Below, in pieces: positions 57,094 to 64,000 of a DNA stretch of 64,000 nucleotides. The notes below the pieces were generated by a model. It had not been told where the DNA came from, searched no databases, and saw nothing but the letters and a program-made list of their open reading frames with translations. The position numbers and the translations under genes are program-made. This DNA comes from Marvinbryantia formatexigens DSM 14469 (GTDB taxonomy: Bacteria; Bacillota; Clostridia; Lachnospirales; Lachnospiraceae): assembly GCF_025148285.1 (NCBI RefSeq), contig NZ_CP102268.1:3558501-3622500 (forward strand). The letters run 5' to 3'. Position 1 is the first letter of the stretch, and every line of letters starts with the position of its first letter.

Positions 57094-58152
57094 ATGCCGG
57101 ACTGGACACAATCGATGGAGCAGTCTTTCGAGTATTATACGGTTGACCCAGGAACCTGGAAAGATATGGAGCGTCTGGATACTGTGAAGAAATGCACTAT
57201 AAGCCGGGACAGAGAGGCAGACACGCTTGGCTCGGCGAGCATTGATATTGTGGATTCTGTCGGCGAATGCTACGTCCGGGTATATCTCATTACAATTCAA
57301 AATGGAGTTACGGAAAGGCATCCGCTTGGCACATTTCTGGTGCAGACCCCATCATCGAGTTTTGATGGAAAGCTTCGGAGCGTCACGATGGATGCATACA
57401 CTCCACTTCTTGAACTGAAGGAGAACCAGCCGACAATCGGATATTCGATACTGAAGGGTGACAACATTATGGAATCCGCATACAGACTTGTACGGGACAA
57501 CATACGCGCGCCGGTCGTGAAACCGTCCTGCGACAAAAGTCTGTATGATGATTTTGTGGCGAATACGGATGATAACTGGCTGACATTCAACAGTGATTTG
57601 ATTGCAAATGCGAAGTACGAATTCGACCTTGATGAACTCGGACGTGTGCTCTTTGCCCCGGTCCAGGATACAGCATCGCTGCAGCCTGTCTGTACGTTTG
57701 ACGACGGGAACAGCTCCATATTGTATCCCGACATCGATGTTGAGCATGACATGTATGCGATTCCGAATGTTGTCGAGGTCGTATATTCGAGAAGCAATGA
57801 GAATTATTATGCGAAGGTGGTTAATGACGACCCGAACAGTCCGGTTTCGACAGTAAATCGCGGAAGAGTTATCGGCTATCGCGTTACTGACCCGGACCTG
57901 GCTGGTGACCCGACAGAGGGGCAGATACAGGCATATGCGGAAAGGATACTCCGGGAAGTTTCGACTCTGGAATATACCGTAACATTTTCGCATGGATACC
58001 GTGGAAACCGTGTCGGGGATTGTGTGCGGCTTAATTACGAACGGGCGGGACTTATCGATATAAAAGCCAAAACGGTAAGCCAGACGATATACTGCGAGGC
58101 TGGCTGCAAAGTTACAGAAAAAGCGGCGTTTACCGTGAAGTTGTGGGGGTGA
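57094..58152 (+). CDS. tail hub / baseplate protein
   Basis: A 352-aa protein (WTQSMEQSFEYYTVDPGTWKDMERLDTVKKCTISRDREADTLGSASIDIVDSVGECYVRVYLITIQNGVTERHPLGTFLVQTPSS...TMDAYTPLLELKEN) of the siphovirus tail-hub type (gp27/ORF48-like fold). GGGGGTG precedes ATG 57094, one nt after the previous stop. It should connect the tail tip to the fibre encoded next. Confidence 0.8.
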   Translation: MPDWTQSMEQSFEYYTVDPGTWKDMERLDTVKKCTISRDREADTLGSASIDIVDSVGECYVRVYLITIQNGVTERHPLGTFLVQTPSSSFDGKLRSVTMDAYTPLLELKENQPTIGYSILKGDNIMESAYRLVRDNIRAPVVKPSCDKSLYDDFVANTDDNWLTFNSDLIANAKYEFDLDELGRVLFAPVQDTASLQPVCTFDDGNSSILYPDIDVEHDMYAIPNVVEVVYSRSNENYYAKVVNDDPNSPVSTVNRGRVIGYRVTDPDLAGDPTEGQIQAYAERILREVSTLEYTVTFSHGYRGNRVGDCVRLNYERAGLIDIKAKTVSQTIYCEAGCKVTEKAAFTVKLWG

Positions 58153-58158
58153 TAGTGG

Positions 58159-61100
58159 ATGGCTTTATCGAACGATTTGATATCGCAGTTTGTTAAAATC
58201 ACGAATGACGATAAACCTGTGAAAAATGAATCGACCATTTATGGCACCACCGTCAACTACAACGGAGGAATTTATGTCCGGATAGACGGTTCGGACCGAT
58301 TGACGCCAGTAAAGACCACCACGTCAGATGTACTTCCGGACGAACGTGTGACGGTTCTGATAAAGAATCACTCCGCGCTCATCACCGGAAACCTTACTTC
58401 GCCGGCAGCGAGAACGGACGATGTGAAAGACCTCGACGCGAAAGTCGATGAACAGGGCAACGTTATAACTGCGCAGGGAAATGAAATCTATGCGATTGGC
58501 AACAAAATCGCGGCGATAAACAACACCATTACCGCGCAGGATAACGAGCTTTACCTTATTAACAATAAGATAGCCGCTCTGGATAATACGGTAACCGCGC
58601 AGGATAACGAACTCTATGCGATTAACAACAAAATCGCGCTGATAGATAATACTGTGACTGCACAGGGCAATGAGCTTTACGCGATTGACAGCCGGATATC
58701 GACGATTAACGATACGATAACCAGCCAGGGCAACGAAATCTATGCGATTAACAACAAGATAGCCATCGTCGACTCGTCATTCCAGATTAAAGATGGCGTG
58801 GTGACCGGTATCAAGGGAATCGATACTGAATGGATAACCACGGAAACTCTGGAAGCCGTCATCATTGATACGGACCAGATAAAAGGTGATTACGCGTCAT
58901 TCAAAAATACAGTTACGGACGAGCTGGTGACGGCAAAGGGCTGGATGCTGGAAGGAAGCATCGGCGACGCACAGATATCGTCCCTAAACGCAAACAAGCT
59001 CCGGGCAGGAACGATTGATACCGCCATTGTTACCGTGGCGGGCACGGACGGGCGTCTGCAGATATCCGACAATACCATCCAGATTTCGGATGGCTCCCAG
59101 GTGCGGGTGCAGATGGGCAAGGATGCGTCGGACGACTATACGCTTGCTGTCTGGGATGCTGATGGTAATCTTATCTGGGATGCCCTCGGTGCTACAGAGA
59201 ACACCATCCAGCGCAAAATCATCCGGGATAAAATGGTCGCCGACGATGCTGCGATACAGGCTCTGAAGATTGATTTCCAGAGCTTTGACACGGCATTGAC
59301 GGACCAGGGTGTCACCATATCCGGGACCGTTGTGCAGGTTGGCAGTAAAACACTGAATGTGGCGCTGTCGGAGCAGACGCAGGCGGTGACGGAGCATGGG
59401 GAACTACTGACAGACCATGCGGCGAAAATTGCTGCAAATGAAAAGGCAATCTCGCTGCGTGTCACAAGCCAGGAATTTGAGAGCTATCAGACGACAACTG
59501 ACGGGCGCCTTACCGATGCTGAATCTAACATCGAGAGCGCGGCAGGCAGGCTGTCGACAACCGAATCATCAATAACCGCGCTGCAGGGACAGATTGCGCT
59601 GAAAGTAGAGCAGACGGATATCGACAAGAGTCTGGAAGGATACAGTACCACCACCCAGATGAACGCGGCAATCGACCTTTCAAAATCCGGAATCTTAACC
59701 ACAGTGTCGGATATTTATGCTACGCAGGATAATCTGGAAGCGGCGGAAACGATAGCTGAGCAGGCGGCTGATAAGATAAGCTGGCTCGTCAAAAACGGCA
59801 CGAATTCGACGAATTTCACATTGACGGACAGAACTGCAACATTAGTGGCGGACACTATCAACGCAAACGGTTTGGTGAGGTTCTCCGGACTTGACAGCGA
59901 TACAAAAGACTTGATTACCACAGCGCAGACCACGGCAAATGAGGCTGCGGCGGATGTGCTGGTGGCGCAGAATACGGCGGATGAAGCTGGGAAACGCGCG
60001 ACATATCATTACGGGACCTGCGCAACGGCGGCGTCGTCTGCGGTGAAAATCGTGACACTGGAGGGGTTTACGCTGTATAGGGGGGCAACTGTCAGCGTTA
60101 AATTCACCTACGCCAATACCGCGGCAAGTCCGGCGCTCAATGTCAACGGTACCGGGGCAAAGACCATTTACGTGTATGGGGCGTCATTGGGGTCCTCGTC
60201 GGTTTATAACTGGGCGGCGGGCTCGACCGTGCAGTTTGTCTATAACGGTACACAGTGGGTGATGACTGATGTATCTGCCATGAGGGCAGTAGCGGACTGG
60301 TGTTACAGCAATAATGTATCATATATTAACGGCGCCAAAATATACGCCGGAACAGTAACAGCAAAGCAGATTAATGTGACTGACCTGTTTGCGCAGGACA
60401 TCACGGCAACGGGGACCATCCGGGGTGTGAATCTTATTGGCGCAACTGGGAGCTTTTCGGGAAGCGTTACGGCTACGAGCGGGAAAATAGGGCTTTACGA
60501 GTTGACGGAGAACGGTCTGGAAGGGGGTACTTCGGCTGGGAATGTTATTTTGTCACCGGAGTTTATCTGGTTATGGTCTGGAAACCCGAATGGTGCGGCG
60601 CGATTTTATGTTGACTCTGACGGATGCATGATCGTTTATAGTATAGACGCAACCCATGCTATTAATACAGATGGTAATATTTCGGCAACCGGAACCGTCA
60701 GCGCATCATACCAGTTAAAGAGCCAGTCGATTGAACTATCTTATACTACGCCGTTTATAGATTTCCATTATGGGAATTCCACAGCAGACTATACGAGCCG
60801 AATCATCGAATCTGCAAGTGGGACATTGACGGTAAATGGAACAGCATTCTACAGCGGTGGGAAAGTTACTGCTCCGGGACTGATTCGCGCAAATGGCGGG
60901 GTCGCTGTCGACGGAGACATCAATTTGAGTGGGAGTGTTTTTGCGTCCGGCGGATTCAGTGCGGAGGGAAACCTTTACGTTGGTTCACAAATTACAGTGG
61001 ATGGATTGGTATATCTGCACAATGTCTATGATTACCAGTCGTCCAACACTGCAAATGTGCGTATAGGTTCGACGGGGCGTATGACAAGGGCTTCTTCCTC

Positions 61101-61533
61101 ATCCGTACGTTACAAAGACCTCATATCGGTACTGTCCGCAGAGGATGTGGAAGCACTGTATGATATTCCGGTGCACTGGTTCAAGTATAAAGCGGACTAT
61201 CTCGGTAAGGAAGACGAACGTTACAACAAGCCCATACCAGGTTTTGTGGTTGAGGATTGGGAGGATGTCCTGCCGATTGCGATTGACCACAATCCCGACA
61301 AAACCCCCGAAATGTGGAACAATAATATTGTTGTGCCGCTGATATTCGAGATGGTCAAGAATGAGCATAGCCGGATTACGGAAGTGAATAAGGGCATGTC
61401 GGACCTGTATGCTTACGCGGGAAGGGTCGCTGTACTGGAAAATACGGTAGAGAATCTGAGAGAGCAGTTGTATGAAGCTAGAAATGAGCTGCACGATTTG
61501 CGCGCGGAACTGGCGGAGCAGAGAGCAGCTTAA
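58159..61533 (+). CDS. tail fibre with S74 intramolecular chaperone
   Basis: An 1124-aa fibre. The N-terminal 100 residues form an OB-like attachment domain (TPVKTTTSDVLPDERVTVLIKNHSALITGNLTSPA). Residues about 103-207 hold five 21-aa coiled repeats (TAQDNELYAINNKIALIDNT). A long repetitive shaft follows. The last 140 residues form a peptidase S74-type chaperone (SSSVRYKDLISVLSAEDVEALYDIPVHWFKY, with the Ser of the self-cleavage site) ending in a coiled coil. It folds as a trimer and probably binds the host. It has no DGR variable repeat. Confidence 0.88.
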   Translation: MALSNDLISQFVKITNDDKPVKNESTIYGTTVNYNGGIYVRIDGSDRLTPVKTTTSDVLPDERVTVLIKNHSALITGNLTSPAARTDDVKDLDAKVDEQGNVITAQGNEIYAIGNKIAAINNTITAQDNELYLINNKIAALDNTVTAQDNELYAINNKIALIDNTVTAQGNELYAIDSRISTINDTITSQGNEIYAINNKIAIVDSSFQIKDGVVTGIKGIDTEWITTETLEAVIIDTDQIKGDYASFKNTVTDELVTAKGWMLEGSIGDAQISSLNANKLRAGTIDTAIVTVAGTDGRLQISDNTIQISDGSQVRVQMGKDASDDYTLAVWDADGNLIWDALGATENTIQRKIIRDKMVADDAAIQALKIDFQSFDTALTDQGVTISGTVVQVGSKTLNVALSEQTQAVTEHGELLTDHAAKIAANEKAISLRVTSQEFESYQTTTDGRLTDAESNIESAAGRLSTTESSITALQGQIALKVEQTDIDKSLEGYSTTTQMNAAIDLSKSGILTTVSDIYATQDNLEAAETIAEQAADKISWLVKNGTNSTNFTLTDRTATLVADTINANGLVRFSGLDSDTKDLITTAQTTANEAAADVLVAQNTADEAGKRATYHYGTCATAASSAVKIVTLEGFTLYRGATVSVKFTYANTAASPALNVNGTGAKTIYVYGASLGSSSVYNWAAGSTVQFVYNGTQWVMTDVSAMRAVADWCYSNNVSYINGAKIYAGTVTAKQINVTDLFAQDITATGTIRGVNLIGATGSFSGSVTATSGKIGLYELTENGLEGGTSAGNVILSPEFIWLWSGNPNGAARFYVDSDGCMIVYSIDATHAINTDGNISATGTVSASYQLKSQSIELSYTTPFIDFHYGNSTADYTSRIIESASGTLTVNGTAFYSGGKVTAPGLIRANGGVAVDGDINLSGSVFASGGFSAEGNLYVGSQITVDGLVYLHNVYDYQSSNTANVRIGSTGRMTRASSSSVRYKDLISVLSAEDVEALYDIPVHWFKYKADYLGKEDERYNKPIPGFVVEDWEDVLPIAIDHNPDKTPEMWNNNIVVPLIFEMVKNEHSRITEVNKGMSDLYAYAGRVAVLENTVENLREQLYEARNELHDLRAELAEQRAA
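58465..58779 (+). repeat. five 63-bp coding repeats in the fibre gene
   Basis: Each unit encodes 21 residues of the type TAQxNELYAINNKIAxIDNT. The fixed length and aligned Asn/Ile positions indicate a regular trimeric coiled coil. Confidence 0.8.
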
Positions 61534-61552
61534 ATATGAGGAGGACAGATGT

Positions 61553-61882
61553 ATGTTAAAGAATGTAACACAGAGTATCACAATAACCGGGGAGTCTGTT
61601 ATCGACGTGACGGAAGGGGACGCGGTGAAGCAGGTGACGACAGAAACGTATACCTGCAGAATCAGTTCTGATAATCCGGAGGACATCCGCATCAGCCGGA
61701 GTACGCTGGGAGCCGAATCGAAGAAGGTGTACAAAGAACATCGTGAGGAGTGCCGCGAAGATTATGCCGCATTCGAGGATATGGTGTACTCTATCCAGGA
61801 CGAGATGCTCGCGAATACGGGGACAACGAATCTTGAAGAGCGGGTGACAGAACTGGAAAAACAGGCAGTTGAAAACGTATAA
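61553..61882 (+). CDS. phage protein after the fibre gene
   Basis: A 109-aa acidic protein with GAGGAGG before the start at 61553. Beta-rich first half (VTQSITITGESVIDVTEGDAVKQVTTETYTCRISSD) and a C-terminal coiled coil (NLEERVTELEKQAVE). Probably a small tail-tip or fibre-associated protein; not recognised. Confidence 0.55.
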   Translation: MLKNVTQSITITGESVIDVTEGDAVKQVTTETYTCRISSDNPEDIRISRSTLGAESKKVYKEHREECREDYAAFEDMVYSIQDEMLANTGTTNLEERVTELEKQAVENV

Positions 61883-61895
61883 GGAGGACGAAACT

Positions 61896-62342
61896 ATGTA
61901 TCAGATTATTAAATCAGTAATTGAATCAGGACGGTATGAGCTGGCGGATATGCTCGGAAAAATTGACCGGACATGGTTGCAGGGGAGTATTACGGAAGAG
62001 GAGATGACCGAGCTGGTTACTCTTGCGCGGGAGAAAGCAACGCCGGAGAACAGCTATGCGTCTCTCCGGAACCAGGTAAGCAAGTTATTTGGCATTGTAG
62101 CTGAGCAGGCTAAAGCAATTAAAGCTAACGCAGACGCGATTACTATGCTGCAGGGCGGAACCGTTACACCGCCGGTACAGGAGGAATATCCGGAATACGT
62201 ACAGCCGTCCGGTGCGCATGACGCGTACAATACTGGCGATAAAATGACCTACACGGATGGCAAGCGCTATATCTGCCAGATGGATGGTTGCGTTTGGGAC
62301 CCGGATACATATCCGCAGGCTTGGAAAGAAGTAACAGAATAA
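61896..62342 (+). CDS. tail-associated protein with carbohydrate-binding module
   Basis: A 148-aa protein with AAGGAGG before ATG 61896. The N-terminal helices (YQIIKSVIESGRYELADMLGKIDRTWLQGSITEEEMTELVTLAREKA) are seen in fibre accessory proteins of Clostridia phages. The C-terminal 50 residues (YVQPSGAHDAYNTGDKMTYTDGKRYICQMDGCVWDPDTYPQAWKEV) form a CBM5/12-like chitin-binding-type module with its aromatic residues in place. Confidence 0.7.
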   Translation: MYQIIKSVIESGRYELADMLGKIDRTWLQGSITEEEMTELVTLAREKATPENSYASLRNQVSKLFGIVAEQAKAIKANADAITMLQGGTVTPPVQEEYPEYVQPSGAHDAYNTGDKMTYTDGKRYICQMDGCVWDPDTYPQAWKEVTE

Positions 62343-62360
62343 GAGAGGAGAAAAATCAAA

Positions 62361-62558
62361 ATGGTGTCAAAACTGGCTATGCTTTACAATACCCTTCTGA
62401 CGATTGAGACAAAAGGAGGGCATACAAAGACGATGGCTGATTGTCTGCGTTTTCTGGAACAGCTCATGTCGGAAGAAAATCAGAAGAAAGAAGAAGCAAA
62501 AACGAAGAACGCCGAGGATGCAGACGCAGCCACGACAGAGAAAAAGGAGGAAAAATAA
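62361..62558 (+). CDS. small charged protein in the lysis region
   Basis: A 65-aa protein with GAGAGGAG and the start context ATCAAAATG. A short helical start (VSKLAMLYNTLLTIETKGGHTKTMADCLRFLEQLM) followed by a highly charged tail of Glu, Lys and Ala. Small proteins of this kind commonly precede holins. Unknown. Confidence 0.55.
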   Translation: MVSKLAMLYNTLLTIETKGGHTKTMADCLRFLEQLMSEENQKKEEAKTKNAEDADAATTEKKEEK

Positions 62559-62559
62559 T

Positions 62560-62838
62560 ATGGATTTTACGGTGCTTACGGAACACTTTGTACTGGTAGT
62601 AGTGGTTGCGTGTCTTGTAGTCGGGTATGTCATCAAACACGCAACCTTTCTGAAATGGATTCCGAACGATGATATCCCGGTAATCCTGGCAGTCATCGGC
62701 GCGGGAATGAATCTGGCAATCAGCGGAGTGTCCATCGAATCGGCTATTTACGGGGCTGTGATGGGTCTTGCTTCGACTGGTCTCCACCAGGGATTCAAAT
62801 CGTTTGTAGAAGGAACAGCAACAGAAACGAGCGAATAG
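62560..62838 (+). CDS. holin
   Basis: A 92-aa membrane protein (FTVLTEHFVLVVVVACLVVGYVIKH...IPVILAVIGAGMNLAISG...IYGAVMGLASTGLHQGFKSF) with two to three helices and a short charged end, matching a phage holin family of Bacillota. It lets the endolysin reach the wall at the end of infection. AAAGGAGG before ATG 62560. Confidence 0.8.
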   Translation: MDFTVLTEHFVLVVVVACLVVGYVIKHATFLKWIPNDDIPVILAVIGAGMNLAISGVSIESAIYGAVMGLASTGLHQGFKSFVEGTATETSE

Positions 62839-62857
62839 AACGGAGTGATACACAGTC

Positions 62858-63259
62858 ATGATGGAAGTGTTGCTGCAGACTTACTACATACTGCTTCCAA
62901 TCATCGCCACGGCATTGGTGGGATGGGTTGGAGTGCTGCTCAAAGACCAGAAGAAAAAAGAAAAAGACCGCGACGAGATACAGAAAAGAAAAGAAGCCGA
63001 ACAGGGGCAGGTACGATGCGGCATAATGCTTATTCTCAGGTATATGCTGAAACGGTACCACGCGGAATATATGATTCAGGGCAAAATCACATACAACCAG
63101 TACAAAGACTGGATGGACCTGTATTCCGCATACGAATCTCTTGGCGGGAATTCCATTGCAGTTGACTGGAACAACGATATCGAAGACATGGAAAAATGCG
63201 ATTCAACAGAAGAAATGTCACCGTTCGAGTCTATGGTTCTGCAGGGAATAAAACAATAA
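62858..63259 (+). CDS. second holin-like membrane protein
   Basis: A 133-aa protein with one N-terminal hydrophobic helix (TYYILLPIIATALVGWVGVLL), a basic coiled stretch (KDQKKKEKDRDEIQKRKEAEQ) and a soluble C-terminal domain. The position after the holin suggests a lysis accessory or antiholin, or an LL-H type holin relative. A strong terminator follows. Confidence 0.6.
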   Translation: MMEVLLQTYYILLPIIATALVGWVGVLLKDQKKKEKDRDEIQKRKEAEQGQVRCGIMLILRYMLKRYHAEYMIQGKITYNQYKDWMDLYSAYESLGGNSIAVDWNNDIEDMEKCDSTEEMSPFESMVLQGIKQ

Positions 63260-63266
63260 ATAATAT

Positions 63267-63308
63267 AAGAAGAGGGTACGTTAAATGAACATGCTCTCTT
63301 CTTTTTTC
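63267..63308 (+). terminator. terminator at the end of the late operon
   Basis: AAGAAGAG (63267-63274) pairs with CTCTTCTT (63296-63303), followed by TTTTT. It separates the lysis genes from the integrase. Confidence 0.8.
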
Positions 63309-63372
63309 GCACTTCCGTACGAGGGTTGTCCGACTGCGTGTTATAACGTCGGTATGATTTTGGAGGGCGAAA

Positions 63373-64000
63373 ATGTTTATGAAAACAGGGTATGAAGAAT
63401 TGAAGTATGCGGTAGACTGTGGTATGATAGATATATCACACCTGCAGGCGCAGATTGAAATGAAGAAAAAGGAAGCAATACTGGAAAAACACAAATACGA
63501 CATTTTTCAAGGAAAGGACGGGTATTGGCATACGTATCTTCCGTGCGAAGGTGGAAGAAAATCGGTGAAGCGTAAATCCAGGTCGGACGTGGAAGCTGCT
63601 ATTGTAGATTTTTATAATACGAAATACGAATTCAGACAGCGCTTCTTTGTCTGGGTCGAGCGGCAGCAGACATGTGGACGGGCAGCAAACACGATATACA
63701 AGTACAAAGCCGACTACAAACGTTTTTTCGAAGGAAGTAAATTGGAAACGAAAGACGTTCGTTATATCCGTGAGGAAGACATTTACGCATTCTTAACGGA
63801 GTTGCTCGACTGCAAAGATGTCCCCTATCGCGCATTGAAGGGAATGTTTGGATATATGAACGGTGTATTCCATAAATGCCAGGTGGACCGGATTATAAAA
63901 GAAAATCCCTGTGACCATGTTGACTTGCCTATATTCCGTTCAAGATGTGTGGACAATCCACGCAGAAAAGAGTCCGAACGGGTGGTGTCTCCGGAAGACA
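63373..64000 (+). CDS. int: tyrosine integrase, N-terminal part
   Basis: At least 209 codons, open to the edge of the window. GGAGGG precedes ATG 63373. An AP2-like arm-binding region (KYDIFQGKDGYWHTYLPCEGGRKSVKRKSRSDVEAAIVDFYNT) is followed by a core-binding SAM-like domain (FFVWVERQQTCGRAANTIYKYKADYKRFFEGSKLETKDVRYIREEDIYAFLTELL). The catalytic R-H-R-Y part lies beyond the window. It should integrate the phage at the tRNA-Ser 3' end. Confidence 0.88.
   Translation, partial: MFMKTGYEELKYAVDCGMIDISHLQAQIEMKKKEAILEKHKYDIFQGKDGYWHTYLPCEGGRKSVKRKSRSDVEAAIVDFYNTKYEFRQRFFVWVERQQTCGRAANTIYKYKADYKRFFEGSKLETKDVRYIREEDIYAFLTELLDCKDVPYRALKGMFGYMNGVFHKCQVDRIIKENPCDHVDLPIFRSRCVDNPRRKESERVVSPED

Larger units (their letters stand above)
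1656..64000 (+). mobile_element. prophage (siphovirus-like), left end to window edge
   Basis: From the tRNA-Ser 3' end to the right edge nearly all genes are phage genes on one strand: early small genes, replication, DGR, RNA polymerase-like protein, packaging, capsid, tail, lysis and finally an integrase that runs off the window. The exact left boundary cannot be fixed without attR. The first bases after the tRNA hold tandem TTGATAACT repeats that could be integrase arm sites. Confidence 0.93.

Noticed and set aside
58159..61533. A second DGR target in the tail fibre
   Set aside because: I compared its 3' end with the template repeat by eye and found no match; it ends in an S74 chaperone instead.

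Overview
The window is the left junction and about 62 kb of an integrated tailed-phage genome (siphovirus-like) in a Clostridia chromosome. A Lachnospiraceae-type host is my inference from the tsaD-ispD pair and the style of the phage genes. Host sequence occupies 1-1655: the 3' part of tsaD, ispD, and a tRNA-Ser(TGA) with its own sigma-A promoter. The prophage starts at the tRNA 3' end and runs past the right edge, where a tyrosine integrase is cut off. attR and anything beyond the integrase are outside the window.

Layout: 1.7-12 kb is a long run of tiny genes, many for one- or two-helix membrane proteins, including three related DUF6353-like proteins. 12-16.7 kb holds replication: one 1386-aa protein that joins an SF3 helicase, an archaeo-eukaryotic-type prim-pol and a complete family B DNA polymerase, followed by a probable ssDNA-binding protein. 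16.8-21.3 kb is a diversity-generating retroelement (DGR): target protein with a variable repeat at its 3' end, template repeat, reverse transcriptase. 21.3-30.9 kb carries a helicase, nucleotide-metabolism-like proteins, many small unknowns and an iteron-like array. 30.6-34.8 kb has two nucleases and a 1012-aa protein with the signatures of a single-chain double-psi-barrel RNA polymerase (YonO/QDE-1 type). From 34.8 kb come a structured non-coding stretch, terminase subunits with HNH nuclease, portal, protease-capsid fusion, connectors, tail tube, chaperones, endolysin, tape measure, distal tail, hub, fibre with S74 chaperone, and holins.

The most interesting pattern is regulatory. A 26-bp intergenic motif, CGC-N7-ACA-N9-ATGA (two copies CGT, two ATGG), occurs 12 times with no change of internal spacing. 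All copies are on the + strand, 12-35 nt before a start codon, and several follow directly after a terminator. I saw none in the structural region. It does not fit sigma-A spacing. Together with the phage RNA polymerase gene it suggests a self-contained phage transcription system: enzyme plus promoter set. This link is inference.

Two genes are on the minus strand (3489-3665 and 36592-36924), each with its own consensus-like sigma-A promoter, and a secreted leucine-rich-repeat protein sits between terminase and portal. These look like cargo genes that could be expressed in the lysogen. I recognise no CI-like repressor in the window.
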